Shown here: piece after piece, positions 45,081 through 57,553 of the stretch | How the letters are laid out: each line of letters opens with the position of its first letter | How positions within the stretch are numbered: position 1 is the first letter of the stretch | Origin: Brasenia schreberi | Taxonomy: Eukaryota > Streptophyta > Magnoliopsida > Nymphaeales > Cabombaceae | DNA length: 64,000 bases | NCBI GenBank assembly: GCA_036023115.1 | Contig: JAYKKT010000091.1 | Coordinates: forward strand, 34,645,501 to 34,709,500 | Direction of reading: 5' to 3' | Translations under genes and position numbers: made by a program | The notes under the pieces: model-generated | Seen by the model: the letters and a program-made list of their open reading frames with translations, nothing else | Told to the model about the DNA's origin: nothing | The model's database searches: none

Positions 45081-46632
45081 AACTCTCACCACCAAATTTG
45101 AAGATAACACCAATTCCGGGTGAACCTCATGAATATATTTATTGTAATGGCATGGCTCTGAAGTTGGATGGGAGAGAGCTTCTCCAGTTGTGATCTTCGG
45201 GAATCTGCTGATAGATGGATAGTAATGCTGTCAGCAGAAGGTTGTAAACATTCTGGGGAACATAGAACCTAGTGGATTTATACAAGTCAGCAGGTATGGT
45301 TTTGTTTCTTGTTCACGTTGTCTTCTTTTTTCTTTGGTGGAAAGCCATGAAATCTTTTGAGTTAACTTTCTTTTAGTCAGCCTTTCATATTGAGCTCTTG
45401 TGGGTCCAGCAGTCAAGTTAGAAGTTTGTGGCTCTTCGTATCTTTTCTTTACGATGTTTGATTGTTGTGCCATGTGAAATAATATAAAAGGAGAACCATC
45501 CTATCCTCCCCTAAACCTGGTCCCCATCCATTATTCTGTAAGAGGAAAACTTTAAATAGAAAACCTCGTGCATTGAACAGAGTAGTTTTGAATGTTTTGT
45601 ACAAATCGGTTCATGTTTGGTATCAGCAAAAATATCCATGAGGTGGAATTTTGAGTCCAGATGCTGCCCTTATATTTAGAAATCCTTGTCTGTGTTGGGG
45701 GTTCACCTTTATGTGGCTGGTTCCTTCAAGCCCGGATGGAGGAGAGTTGTGTTAAGCAGCTGAAACTTTGTCAGTTCTTTTATCGGTTGATTGATATCTT
45801 TTCAGCTTTAGTAGACTGAATTCTAGTATCGAAGTTAGACATGCTTTTGTTAAGAATAGTACTGGGACGGATGACCTAAAAGTCTTCATGTTGTGTTGAA
45901 GATGTTTTAGTTTCAAGACATTCTCCTATTTCATGTGGTTTAGTAAGCAGCTCCTTCGACTGCCTCTGATGTACTGATCCTACTTTGTGTCGGGGAGAAG
46001 GCTTGGTTAGACTAGCCAATCTGCTGGTTTGGATTTCCACTTAAAGACGTTCTCCTTCTCAGCAGATGCCTTGTTATATCCAGTTTGATGCATGGAATCG
46101 AGATCGACTTGCCACTAACCACGACTTGAATCTTTAATCACATGATTTTGTGACGATAACACGGCGTTCGAGACTCATGTGGTTGTCCAAAGTTATATTG
46201 GATGGAACAGATACAAAGAAGCAAGCGTATGAGTATTTTCTTGGTGATTGATACTTCTGTTTAACTAGAGATCATAGCTACTACCGATGCTTGAACAAAG
46301 GATTAGAAATAGATTACTGTCATGTAAGAATTTGTGTATGATTGGTATTCCGAAAACGCTTGCATCTACTTCAACCTTATAGCTTCAGTGCGGTAGGGCA
46401 TGATAAAGCACTCGTGTTCGAATTTAAAGTAGGGCTCGGCTTTCTGCACATTAGGGTTTTGCTTATCCATCGATAGGCTTGGGTTTCATCCTTCTCTCCC
46501 TCCCTCTCTCTCTCTCACACACACAAGGATGGGCCGTTTGGTCAAATAAATAAGAGTATACCACAGAAGACATTTATCAAATAAAAGACATTTTGTTTAG
46601 ATATTTAAAAATCTCTCTCAATACCACACAAG
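45081..46632. other. UBA3 3' flank with a possible short LINE relic
   Basis: Contains the UBA3 3' UTR. Around 45695-46010 a 5' LINE-end-like block (caagcccggatggaggagag) and, about 230 bases on, a 3'-end-like block (gtgtcggggagaaggcttgg) occur together, suggesting an old short derivative. 46400-46520 is CT-rich and could be leader sequence of the AATF-like exon that follows. Confidence 0.35.
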
Positions 46633-46783
46633 AGTGGTGTTATTGGGGATGTGCCAGATGAGAATGGGAAGTCTATGGAAGAGGATTCAAATGTAGATGG
46701 TGATCCTGAACTGTTAGATGATTCAGAGTTTTACCAGCAGTTGCTCAAGGAGTTTATGGAGTCATTTAACCCTGATTCAACAG
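46633..46783 (+). pseudogene. Lone AATF/Che-1-like exon
   Basis: After an AG at 46631-46632 the plus frame reads GVIGDVPDENGKSMEEDSNV, then PELLDDSEFYQQLLKEFMES, and ends at a good donor (ACAG|GTAATT, after 46783). The LLDDSEFYQQLLKEF phrase is the hallmark of the region just before the TRAUB domain in AATF/BFR2 proteins, which act in small-subunit ribosome biogenesis in the nucleolus. The following exon (Lys/Arg-rich, with the conserved DRRASK-type segment) was not found downstream to 49 kb, and no clear N-terminal exons lie upstream. It is therefore probably a fragment, though a large gene with widely spaced exons cannot be excluded. Confidence 0.55.
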
Positions 46784-46973
46784 GTAATTTTCACACGAAA
46801 TGTTTTCGGTGGATCTGTCAGTTCACATTCTTATTTTTCTGGTCCTGCATATTATCGTCTTCAAGCTTCAAATGGATAGGTTTCTTGGTTGATTACCACT
46901 AGGTTGAAGTTTCAAGGTTTTAACATGCTACAACCAAGAATTTAGGTCACAGGCATTTTTCTAAGCTATCAGT

Positions 46974-47165
46974 GCAACCCATGTAAGGGATCGCCTTTGC
47001 ATGGCTCATCCCAAGCCCAGATAAAGGAGGAGGGTTGCGTTAGGCTTCCAACAACCCAGACTTATTTACCATGGATTCTATTAATTATGATAGGACTATG
47101 TGAAAACAAAGAATCCATGTAGCCAACCCCATCTAGTATGAGAAAAGGCTTAGTTATTGTTGTAT
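46974..47165 (+). mobile_element. Short LINE derivative retaining only both ends
   Basis: 46974-47090 matches the 5' end of the young LINEs (cccatgtaagggatc, aagc-cc-gataaaggagg, agggttg-gttaggcttcc, atggatt...aattatga). It joins directly to the 3' end (ataggactatgtgaaaacaa, agaatccatgtagcc, gaaaaggcttag). About 3 kb of coding sequence is missing. The result is a SINE-like unit of about 190 bp. Confidence 0.75.
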
Positions 47166-47324
47166 TTTAAAATCTCTTTCAATTTGGTCATACCCAACTT
47201 GTTTGGGCCGTTTGATCTTATTTGATTAGATGGTCTTCAAATTATATATATATATATATATGAATGAGTGATCATAAAAGAAAAAATGAATAAGTAATGC
47301 TATTGGGAATGACATCTATATATA

Positions 47325-47575
47325 ATGGGGTAAAATCGTTTAAGATGGTTTGAATACATATGAATATATATAAAGATTGGTTAAAGGAAGTTTCGATAAA
47401 AAGTTACGAGAAACTAGATCATGAAAGTATTAAAAGAGGAACATAAATATCATAAAAGTGTTGTTGGAAAGAAATAATAAAGAATGATCTAACTTATATT
47501 TAGTTAAATACTAGCATGACACTTGTTCTAGTTTTATGAAAACAAAAAATTCATGTAGCCAACCTTATGGGAAAA
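47325..47575 (+). mobile_element. Diverged LINE 3' tail
   Basis: aatcgtttaagatggtttga, then agtattaaaagagg, aaaagtgttgttggaaagaa and aataataaagaatgatctaa match the tail of the RTE-type LINE (RLRWFGH to CWKETIKNDL). A long (AT)n microsatellite follows directly. Confidence 0.75.
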
Positions 47576-47581
47576 ATTATA

Positions 47582-47590
<9 letters not shown>

Positions 47591-47648
<58 letters not shown>
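47591..47648. repeat. (TA)n microsatellite
   Basis: About 29 TA units at the end of a LINE tail. Confidence 0.95.
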
Positions 47649-47651
<3 letters not shown>

Positions 47652-48054
47652 TGTATAACTTATTCTTATGTGTTGGGCCATGGCCACGAGTGTGTTATGA
47701 CTGTCAATTTTGTTTCTTAAAACACTTCTTACTTTTTAAATTACATTCATGCTTTTAAAAAGTTGATGAGAGAAATGGGTGGATATTATGAAAGGTATGT
47801 ACAATATATATATATATGTATATGTATATGTCATAACCATATTTGTCATCCGATTGACATGATCAATGGTTCATGCACTGTGTATTATTTTTTTGTTTTA
47901 TAATCTCAATTGTTCTTCTCAAATATTGAACAATGAAGATGTTTATGTAACATTATACGCCAAAAAATATTATGCATTTACCATTATATGTATATAAAGA
48001 ATGCTAAGATTGTCTAAAATGACTTAATCTCCAGTTGATTAAGGATGATGACAT

Positions 48055-48610
48055 TTGAGGTTATTCAGTTACACCCGAATAACTGGACTAAACCAAACAA
48101 AAATTTCTTATTCAGTTCAGTTCGATTGAAACAGTTCAATTTTGGTTTACAATTTTCTGAAAATTCGGTTTGTTGGTTCAGTTCGACTTCCAGTAGCCCA
48201 GATACTAACCAACCGAATTCATAATATGAATACGCAATATGGTTACAAATCCTCCTCCTCATAGCATGCTACATTAGTCCTACATAGTTCAGATTCAAAC
48301 GGTTGCCTATCTCTCATATGATCTACACGTATTTAGAGACTTCAAGATGAATTAAGAGACGATGAAACATATGAACAGGTCCACATTAATGATGCGAATC
48401 CTTGATGTGCTTCAACGAGTTTGTGGTGTAGAAAATATACAAAGACACATGTGTACATATGTATGTATCTGTGCATGCATGTATTTGTGTATATATATAA
48501 TATTAGATTGTTCATATATTGAACCGAACCGTTCAAAACAATTCGACTTGGTTACCATACAATTCGGTTCGGTTATTGAACTGAACTGACCATTCGCACC
48601 CCTAGATTAG
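48055..48610. mobile_element. Possible non-autonomous hAT-like element
   Basis: Both ends are rich in complementary motifs: cagttcagttcgattgaa near 48110 and attcggttcggttattgaac near 48560. The right edge is cattcgcacccctag, a typical plant hAT MITE end. A clear target duplication was not found. Confidence 0.35.
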
Positions 48611-48755
48611 ATTGATAGAGGAGAAAAAAATAAAAAGTGTTTTTAATAGTATATAAAATATAAAAGCACTTTTATTTTTTTGTAAATCTCGACTGTTAAT
48701 TATCCTTAGAGAATGGGTTACGATTTGAAGAATAAAAGCACTTGCGTGTGATGAG

Positions 48756-48760
<5 letters not shown>

Positions 48761-48850
<90 letters not shown>
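48761..48850. repeat. Compound (TA)n(GA)n microsatellite
   Basis: TA units to 48790, then GA units to 48850. Confidence 0.95.
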
Positions 48851-48854
<4 letters not shown>

Positions 48855-49398
48855 CATTTGGAAGTAGCCATAGCCCGAAGACGATACCAATGTTGAGTGG
48901 TCTTACGTGATTCTTGATTGTTTATCAAAACGGATTAAATAAACTCTCTACGACATACATAAATATATAATCCTAAACACCACTGACATGCCACTCATGC
49001 CTACCATTGGCAATATTACTCAGTAATACAAGTGTAATTTAAAAAGTTTTAAGTTATTTTAAAATGTTATTACTATCCCCAATAAATGATAGTAACAATG
49101 TATAGTCAGGATCCAATCACTCATATATTCTTTTCATATTGATAAAAGGCTTGGGCCAATTTTTTTTTAAGATTTAAAAACATATACAAAACAAAAATGG
49201 TGGGTGAGTAAAGAACATCAATAGTGAGAAGGATCCAATTTCTTTCTTTCTTTTTATATCTATCTCTCCATATATATATATATAATGTAGTCTATGTTTT
49301 GCATCTTTATTCATGCCGACCAATTTAAATATTATGCTCGTACTCTCAAAGATAATGGGGAAAGATCCGATCTTTCTCTTTATCTCTCTCTCTATATT

Positions 49399-49399
<1 letters not shown>

Positions 49400-49475
<76 letters not shown>
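49400..49475. repeat. Compound (CT)n(TA)n microsatellite
   Basis: CT units to about 49423, then TA units to about 49475. Confidence 0.95.
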
Positions 49476-49478
<3 letters not shown>

Positions 49479-49619
49479 TTGCCCGTATCTTGAGATTTTC
49501 ACAAAACAAACAAGTTGGGCAACACTGGCGGTTAATCAAAAAACTTTCTGATGCTGTAGGCGGCTGCGGGCAAATTTGCCATTTAGAGTCGAGAGTCAAT
49601 ACGTGCTGAAGTTCGTAGC

Positions 49620-51754
49620 AAGAAAATCCGTGCCGTTCTCTCTCTCTCTCTCTCTCTCGTCAACGCGCGCGCGAAAGGCGAAGGTTTTCTCGATCCATTA
49701 CAAAGGTCCGCCTCCATCGCTCCCTCGATTTTGTTTACGGTGTTGGTTTTCTGTTTGTTTTATCCCCACCTTTTGTTGAATGCTTTACGTTCCAGTTTTT
49801 TTATTCGGTTAAGGGTTTGATGTATAACCAATTGCGGGATTTCAGGCTTCTCAGAAACGGGAAAAACTTTTCGTTGAGTTGCAACCTGGGAAACTTGAAG
49901 TGAAAATGATGCTTTTGAAGTACTTTTCCGGTTCCATGTGATTTTTTTTGCCAATCTAAAGAGTCTCTTTGGTAAATTACAAAATTCTGAGTGTGGTAAT
50001 CCATGCTTCAGGTGAACGGAATCCGTCTTCTCTATAGATGAGTCTGAGATTGGATTGTTGAGATACTGATAATATTTCATCTCCTTTCTCATGGACTTCG
50101 AGGGAAATCTATTTTTAGTTGTCATCTGCTGACACGATTTTCATTTTGATTAGTGGCACATATGTGCTCTTAATTTATTGTTCCGTATGATCTGCTCGAG
50201 AAAACCGACCGTAAAGATGGCATCTACTACCCTTATGTCGATGAATCTTAAGCCTTTTGGCTGCCTCATGCCAGACTTCTATAAATCGAAGGCTTTTGCG
50301 AATTGCGATGCCCAATATCGGTAAAGTCTCCAACCCTACTGGCGTCTTCTTCAGATGATTCTTGTACTTACATGAAATCAAGCACCCCCAAGGAAATGAG
50401 CCGACTTCATTCTTTGATCTAATCTGAAAATATCGCACCTGCATTTATGTGCTCACAATTCTCATTCAAGTAAGAACTGCTGAAGAACTTGTGTCGAGGA
50501 AGGAACTATGAAACTTCTGTTTCCGTTGATTAGAGCTATGGAAGTAGTTGAAATTAGGAAGCTTTTGTTGAGGAAGGAACTATATAACTTCTCTTTTCTT
50601 TTATTAGAGCCACTAAAACTCTTAAAGTCCCAATAATTGATTTCTTTGTTGACCACTTGCAGGGTCTATCGTAAGTTCCTAACTTATGTATTCGTGGACA
50701 ATTACTTGCTTTATGTGATTAAACTTTTTGTCAACTGGATGTACACCTATTACAATAATATAGGATCTACTTTGACATAAATGTTGTATTGACATAAGAT
50801 GCGTATGTTTTATGCATTTTTCACATAAATTACAAACACGTTGGAACAACACTAGGGCAAGTTGAAGTATGGAGGTGAAATAGGTCAAAATCAGGTTTCA
50901 TTCAATAATTTCAATTGTTTGATGGCAGCTAGTAACCACAACGTTCTTTTCAACGTTGAAGGTAGTCAAATTATCAACGTGATTGTTTATTGTCAATGTT
51001 AAGAATGAAGATGGCTAATCTGAGGATGGGTTTTTCAATGTTGTGTATTACCTTGACCATTGAATAATCATGGGGTATGATTCTGCTTGTATTGGAGTCC
51101 TTGTCAATCACTTAACTAGGTGGAGTTTTAGATACCTAAATATTCATGTTATGGTTGTTGTATTCATTTCAATTTCTGCAATTTCATAGAAATTATAGTC
51201 AAGGAGGATATGCTGATTAAATATTGTTCTGCATTTCCCAATGTCATAAAAAATAGTTGGTAACAATTGGCACAAACACAGGATGCCCATGTCAGTTGTG
51301 GGTATTGTATAATTGTTTCCCACAGAATTTGAAGTGGAAAACGCAACTTGCATTGTGGACGTTTTGATGAATTTTGCAGAAATGAAACATTTGAGAGAAA
51401 AGAGTTGCAACTTTTAGTGTATAGTTGTATTCCACTGGATGTTCTTGACCACATAAAAAGTTTTTGTCCCTTAGAATCGTTGGCACTTAAATTCCTTTAC
51501 ATCTATAGCAATAAGAAGCCATTAGTTCTAGTAGTTCTAGCAAGTGGGAGTTCACTTTCATTATTTGGAACTAATTTTCCATCATGGTTGGAGAGGCTGT
51601 TCTCTTTTATCTCTGAACTCAAAAGAGTAAACACTGTTTCTCTAGATTTAAAGATATATTTAGTTTTGGAGCATCTGTGAACTGATTTTGGATGCTTAAA
51701 TTTCAAGCTTCATAAACCACAGGTTGGCTGGTTGATTGATGCCATTGATTACAG
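49620..51754 (+). other. Probable promoter, 5' UTR and leader intron of the p24 gene
   Basis: A CT-rich tract (49637-49658), then cgcgcgcg and a good donor (ttacaaag|gtccgc, about 49705), looks like a plant leader exon. The first coding exon begins right after an AG (51753-51754), consistent with a leader intron of about 2 kb. A small frame at 50217-50324 (MASTTLMSMNLKPFGCLMPD) ends at a donor-like site and is unassigned. A degenerate repeat of about 75 bases (gaggaaggaactat at about 50497 and 50571) is also present. Confidence 0.4.
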
Positions 51755-53490
51755 ATGTTGTGGCCTTCTTTAAAGTTGGGACTGTGTGTGATTGTGATCC
51801 TCCTTTCATGGAATCTAGAATCTGCTCTTGGGATTAGATTTGTTATTGACAGGGAAGAGTGCTTCTCTCATATGGTGGAATATGAAGGCGATACAGTTCA
51901 TGTTTCTTTTGTTGTTCTCAAGTATGAATCTTCTTGGCAGTATGGAAATGAGGGGGTGGACCTTGTTGTAAGTCTTCCTGCTACTGTTTATGTATAAAGA
52001 TGTTACTAGAATTTTTATGGTTCAAGTTTGCTATTCTTCTTTAGGTTCTAGGGTTTTTATTGCATCACATCCCTTGATTGAGTATCTCACTTGGTTTTGG
52101 ATATTGAAGTCTTATAGTTGTTTGAGTATCCATTAATGTTTGCTTCTATATTGGAAAAACCAATTTCTTTTGCAATTACTTTATATTAGAGTGGGTACTC
52201 CATCAAATACACACAATGTATTAGAGCCAAAAAGCAAGGCTTTTCCCATGCTAAGTGGGGTCAACTGTGAAATCGATCTTGCTTATGTCCTTATTCTGCT
52301 CCAAAAGAACAACATCGTGTTTTATGGTTCCCACAAACACCTTTGCACTTCTTCACCAGACATGGAATGCAACTTTAAAAATATATGAAAGCTAGACGGC
52401 CTTTCAACTATCAATTTCTGTGTTATTTTGTGCAAGTTGGATGCTCCCATGTTTGTGGGTGCGTCTTCCTATCTCCATTTCTTTAAATAACTGGTGCCTC
52501 TTTTTAGAGGTACAAGTTCCTCAACCCTCTGATTAAGCCCCTTAAATATATAAAAACTCTTGTGTGTGTGTCTGTGTGCGCATGCATGTGTGTGTGACCT
52601 GAATCAGGCCTGATTAATCTCAAACCCATTTTGATCCACAGATTTGTTCTACTTTGGTCCCTCTTCACGTGAACAATTTTGAAAGAAAATGAGTGAGGTG
52701 GGGCTGCTAACACCTTGTTGTTGTGTAGGATGCATCTCTTAAGCATTTTCTGCACGTAATCAAGTCAAATGTACATTTACCAATTATCACAAGGATGCTG
52801 ACATTAGTCTTTGTACCCTCCGGAGGTGGGCATGTCACATATTCCCCATATAACAACATTGTGCAAATGTTCTTAACACACTGACCTTTCAGGTGAATCA
52901 GTGGTCTATCCTATTGTGTCATCATTAAAATGACGTCTTCCCCCTTTTTCCATATTTCTTCTTTAAACCTATTTTTAGACTAGCCTAGAGCTTGGGTGCA
53001 AGATGTTGTTGAACTGCTTATGCCATGTGTTTCTATAGCACGTTTTTATATTTAAGGTGTCATTGCTGACTAAAACTAAAGCTTATTGAGCATACCATTT
53101 TGGATGTGTTATTATCAGGTGAACGGTCCTACTGGTGAACAGATTCATGATTCACGTGACAAAATAAGTGATATGTTTGAGTTTTTAGTGCACAAGAGGG
53201 GTCTCCATCGCTTTTGCTTCAAAAACAAGTCTCCTTATCATGAAACGATTGACTTTGATGTACATGTAGGCCATTTTGCATTTTTTGAGCAGCATGCAAA
53301 AGATGGTAAGTCTGATCCCCACTGTTCAAAATATATTTTTTTCATGTATTTCTTAATAATGAGAAGTTTTCCATTGTTGCAGAGCACCTGAAACCTTTGA
53401 CGGAGCAGATTGCCAAGTTAGAGGAATCTCTTTACAACGTGCAATTTGAGCAGCACTGGCTGGAGGCCCAGACTGAACGCCAAGCCCTTG
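51755..53490 (+). CDS. p24 beta-type (GOLD/emp24) cargo receptor, 5' three coding exons
   Basis: Exons 51755-51967, 53119-53305 and 53383-53490 join in phase. The protein starts with a signal peptide (MLWPSLKLGLCVIVILLSWN), followed by the GOLD domain: FVIDREECFSHMVEYEGDTV, HVSFVVLKYESSWQ, VNGPTGEQIHD, HRFCFKNKSPYHETIDFDVH, with the two conserved cysteines (EEC and FCF). A coiled-coil segment follows (EHLKPLTEQIAKLEESLYNV, QFEQHWLEAQTERQAL). The wording resembles plant p24 beta2 rather than beta3. p24 proteins cycle between ER and Golgi in COPI/COPII vesicles and help select cargo. The transmembrane helix and cytosolic tail are missing. The last exon ends at a good donor in phase 1, and the next 10.5 kb to the window edge is entirely transposons. 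Either the intron is very long or the gene is cut. No lesion is seen within the three exons. Confidence 0.88.
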
Positions 53491-53539
53491 GTAACTTCTC
53501 TCTTTCTCCCTCTCTCAAAAGCTTATCTATCTATGTATG

Positions 53540-55505
53540 TCTGTAACTTGAGTGTCTTTGCGGTCGACAAACACGAATCAACACCTTAAGTGCTGACTTG
53601 AGGTCTATCACAGCCCTCCCTTAGCGTTCACAGTCAATTAACCACTCAAATAAAGTAGCAAGCAGCAAATACAAGAAAATCTTTATTGAATAGCCAAATA
53701 AATCATACACAAATAGCCACATAAGGCTTGAATTAAAAGAGAGGATTGTAGGGGATTTTATAGAGAGATTAGAGGACAGTGGCCACCATCCAATGGCTAG
53801 CCGTTGGATGCTGGCCTGGATGACATGGCTAGCCCAACACCTAGAAAACTAGTCGCTGGGCCAGGTTGTCCCTGGAGGGCCTGGTTCATTGGACTCTTTT
53901 TCTTAACACCCCCTCAATTTGACAATGTGACAATAGACAATTTGCTTGAGAGTGCTTGAAGGCGAGAAGTAGAAGTGACTTGGTAAAAATGTTTGCAAGC
54001 TTATACTCAGTTTTAACAAAATCCAAATCAAGGTGTTCTTGTAGATACTCTTCACGAACATAATGGCAGTCCATTTCTAGGTGTTTAGTACGTTCATGGA
54101 CTGGATGGTGTGGCTGGCTCAATGGCTAGAAAAACTAGTCGTTGGGACAGGTTGTCTCTGGCGAGCCTGGTTCATTGGGCCCTGTTTTTTAACACCCCCT
54201 CAAACCGACAACGTGACAACTGACAGTTTGCTTGAGAGTGCTTGAAGGCGAGGAGTAGGAAGTGACTTGGTAAATATGTATGCAAGCTGGTACTAAGTTT
54301 TAACAAATTGCAGATCAAGGTGTCCTTGTAGATACTCTTCACAAACATAATGACAGTCCATTTCTATGTGTTTAGTACCTTCATGGAAGGTGTTGTTGTG
54401 TGAATGCACATTGCACTCTTGTTGTTACAAAACATTTGTTTATGTAGATACTCTTCATGATCGTAATGGCAGTCCATTCTATGTGTTTAGTATGTTCATG
54501 GAAGGTGTTGGCACAATGCACATTGCACTCTTGTTGTAGCAAAACATTTCATGGGTGGACTCCAACTTTATGTGTAAGTCTTTTAGAGGTTGTCCAAGTC
54601 AAGTCAAATTCTATTAGTAGTAGCTATCGCTATGTATTCTACTTCTGTGTACGAGAGTGATACCTTCTTTTGCTTCTTGTACTTCCATGAAATAGAGTCC
54701 CCTAAAAACACACAGAAACATGTTGTGGAATATCTGTCGTTTACATCACCTCCCCAATAAGTGTAAGTATAAACAATTAGTTTTAAAGGAGATGAAAAGG
54801 ATAACAAAACTCCCTTTGCATTAATACTTCTTACATATCTTATTATTATTCTCACAATAGAACTCATGTGACATATAGTGGGTGTATGTTGAAATTGACC
54901 TACTTAGTGTACTACATGTGTAATATAAGGAAGAGTAATAGTCAAATAAGTTAGAGCTCCAATAATTTGTTGATATGAAGTATGATATTAAAGTGGCTCC
55001 CCATCACTAAAGTCTCATTTTTTTTATTAAGTACCTTTGTAGTTTTCACAATTTTGTTTGATCGGCTGACAATATCATGTGCAAATTTTGTTTGGAGACA
55101 AGAACACATCTTTATCATTTTTCATTATCTAAATACTAAAGAAATAATGCAAAGGGTAAGATTCTTCGTATCAAATTCTTTATTTAGATTCTCTTTAACA
55201 CACTGGATATCTGCATTATTATCTCCGCTGATAAACTATCCCTGTAACCGTTTTCCTTATAAATAATGCAATGTCAGTGTATTAAGTAATAAAACCATGG
55301 TTAATCATGAATTCACTTACTTTATGAAACCGTGCTTTAGGTGCCTGCCTCAGTCCACAAAGGGCTTTTTTATACGAAGAATTTGTTTGTTTGAAATGTT
55401 AAGACCAGGTGGAGGTTCCATATAAACCTCTTCCTTTAACAAACCATTTATAAAAGTGTTTTTAACATCCGTTTGAAATATATTCCATTTTTTACAGCAA
55501 TAATG
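53540..55505 (-). mobile_element. Copia LTR retrotransposon fragment, 3' half, minus strand
   Basis: An LTR-like block (about 53540-53907, ending cttaaca) is followed by the reverse complement of a polypurine tract (ccccctcaa), so the orientation is minus. Minus frames give RNase H pieces (ERTKHLEMDCHYVREEYLQE at 54090; CVFLGDSISWKYKKQKKVSL near 54690) and RT pieces at 55320-55490. Frames are broken. The element is cut on its right side by LINE copy A (55506). The left LTR edge is approximate. Confidence 0.8.
53800..54400. repeat. Tandem duplication of about 289 bp within the Copia fragment
   Basis: The block running from a tggatg...atggct...ctagaaaaactagtcg region through aacaccccctcaa to cagtccatttcta-gtgttt occurs twice (polypurine tract at 53908 and again at about 54193). 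A shorter third repeat of the last part follows at about 54433-54545. Confidence 0.75.
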
Positions 55506-56561
55506 GCAACTCCGCCCATGTAGGAGATCACCCTTTCATTGCCGGTCCCAAGCCCGGATAAAGGAGGAGGGTTGTGTTAGGCTTCTGACAGCGAGCGTAA
55601 AACTTTGTCGGATTTTATAACATGGATTACAAAAATTATGAGCATTGCTTTGGGGCGTCCCCGCCTAGCAACATGCTGCAGAGCCCAAATGCAGTAATAA
55701 GTAAGCAAGGGCCACTATATTTTTGTTCGAATGTAGTGAATCAATTGCAGAGAGGGTTCCCACATCATGGACGGGTGTGGATAAAGAAGTTAGCCCCGCT
55801 ACATTGCAGCTCGAATGTAGTCAATAATTTTCAGAGAGGGTCTCCGCATTTTGAATATGGACGGATGCGGGGGATAAGGAAGCTAGTCCTAGATAATAAG
55901 ATTCATATTGGTTCTTAGAATATCGAAACATTATTCGGTAAGCTAATGGAGGTGGTAGATACTATGATTCGGAGAAAGATTCATATTCTATGTTTATAAG
56001 AGACAAAATGGGTTGGAGAAAAAGCAAAGGAGATAGAGAATATATGTTTTAAATTATGGTACTCAGGTAAAGAAAAGGCTCGAAACGGAGTTGGTATTGT
56101 CATAAATAAAGATTTAAAGGATAGTGTAGGAGACATACAACGATATGGTGACCGAATTATGACGTTGAAATTAGTGTTAGGAGTATAGGTTTTGAATATA
56201 GTTTGTGCTTACGCACCCGAAGTAGGACTACAAGATAGTATAAAGACAACTTTTTGGGAAGAGTTAGATAAGGTGATTCAAAAGATTCCACAAAGGGAGA
56301 TGATTTGTTTAGGAGGAGACTTAAATGGACATGTCGTTAAAGAGGCATTAGGATATCAAGGTATTGATGAAAACTTTGGTTTTGGGGATATAAATGAGGA
56401 AGGTAGGGAGATTTTAAATTTTGCTATGGCATTTGATCTCTTTATAAACTCCGCCCATGTAAGGGATCACCCTTGCATTGCCGGTCCCAAGCCCGGATAA
56501 AGGAGGAGGGTTGTGTTAGGCTTCCGACAGCCAGCGTAAAACTTCGTCGGATTTCTACAAC

Positions 56562-57422
56562 ATGGATTACAAAAATTATGAGAATTGCTTTGGGGCGTCC
56601 CCGCCTAGCGACGTGCTGCAGAGCCCGAATGCAGTAAGAAGTAAGCAAGGGCCACTACATTTTCGCCCGAATGTAGTGAATCAATTGCAGAGAGGGTTCC
56701 CACATCATGGACGGGTGTGGGTAAAGAAGTTAGTCCCGCTACATTGCCTCCCGAATGTAGTGAAAAATTTTCAGAGAGGGTCTCCGCATTTTGATTATGG
56801 ACGGATGCGGGGGGTAAGGAAGCTAGTCCTAGAAAATAAGATTCGTATTGGTTCTTGGAATATCGGAACATTATCGGGTAAGCTAATGGAGGTGGTAGAT
56901 ACTATGATTCGGAGAAAGATTCATATTCTATGTTTACAAGAGACAAAATGGGTTGGAGAAAAAGCAAAGGAGATAGAGGATACAGGTTTTAAATTATGGT
57001 ACTCAGGTAAAGAAAAGGCCCGAAACGGAGTTGGTATTATCATAAATAAAGATTTAAAGGAGAGTGTAGTAGACATACAACGATATGGTGACCGAATCAT
57101 GACATTGAAATTAGTGTTAGGAGTAGAGGTTTTGAATATAGTTTGTGCTTACGCACCCCAAGTAGGACTAGAAGATAGTATAAAGACAGTTTTTTGGGAA
57201 GAGTTAGATAAGGTGTTTCAAAAGATTCCACAAAGGGAGATGATTTGTTTAGGAGGAGATTTAAATGGACATGTCGGTAAAGAGGCATTAGGATATCAAG
57301 GGATTCATGGAAACTTTGGTTATGGGGATATAAACGAGGAAGGTAGGGAGATTTTAAATTTTGCTATGTCATTTGATCTCTTTATAGTCAATACAATCTC
57401 AAAAAACGAGATGAACATTTAA
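56562..57422 (+). pseudogene. LINE endonuclease region (APE-type), copy B
   Basis: The frame starts at MDYKNYENCFGASPPSDVLQ and has a repeat-like leader (GFPHHGRVWVKK, GSPHFDYGRMRG). The apurinic-type endonuclease follows: RIGSWNIGTLSGKLMEVVDT, HILCLQETKWVGEKAKEIED, IVCAYAPQVGLEDSIK, and ICLGGDLNGHVGKEALGY with the metal-binding Asn/Asp. A frameshift near 57395 ends it early (NTISKNEMNI). The region continues to 57554 in another frame with a stop. Confidence 0.9.
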
Positions 57423-57553
57423 TTACTTATAAGAGTGGCTTATCACAAACACAAATTGATTACTTTATTTGTAGAAAAAAAGATAGAGCGTGTTGTAAAG
57501 ATTGTAAGGTAATTCCAGGAGAAAGCTTAACCACCCAACATTGACTTTTAGTT

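Noticed and set aside
48055..48610. Definite hAT MITE
   Set aside because: Complementary ends are suggestive, but no target duplication was found. Kept only at low confidence.
49174..49609. Tyr-Ile and Leu-Ser-rich open frames
   Set aside because: Translation of (TA)n and (CT)n microsatellites.
50217..50324. Start of a second plastid protein gene
   Set aside because: Short frame with a donor-like end but no recognisable continuation. More likely p24 leader intron sequence.
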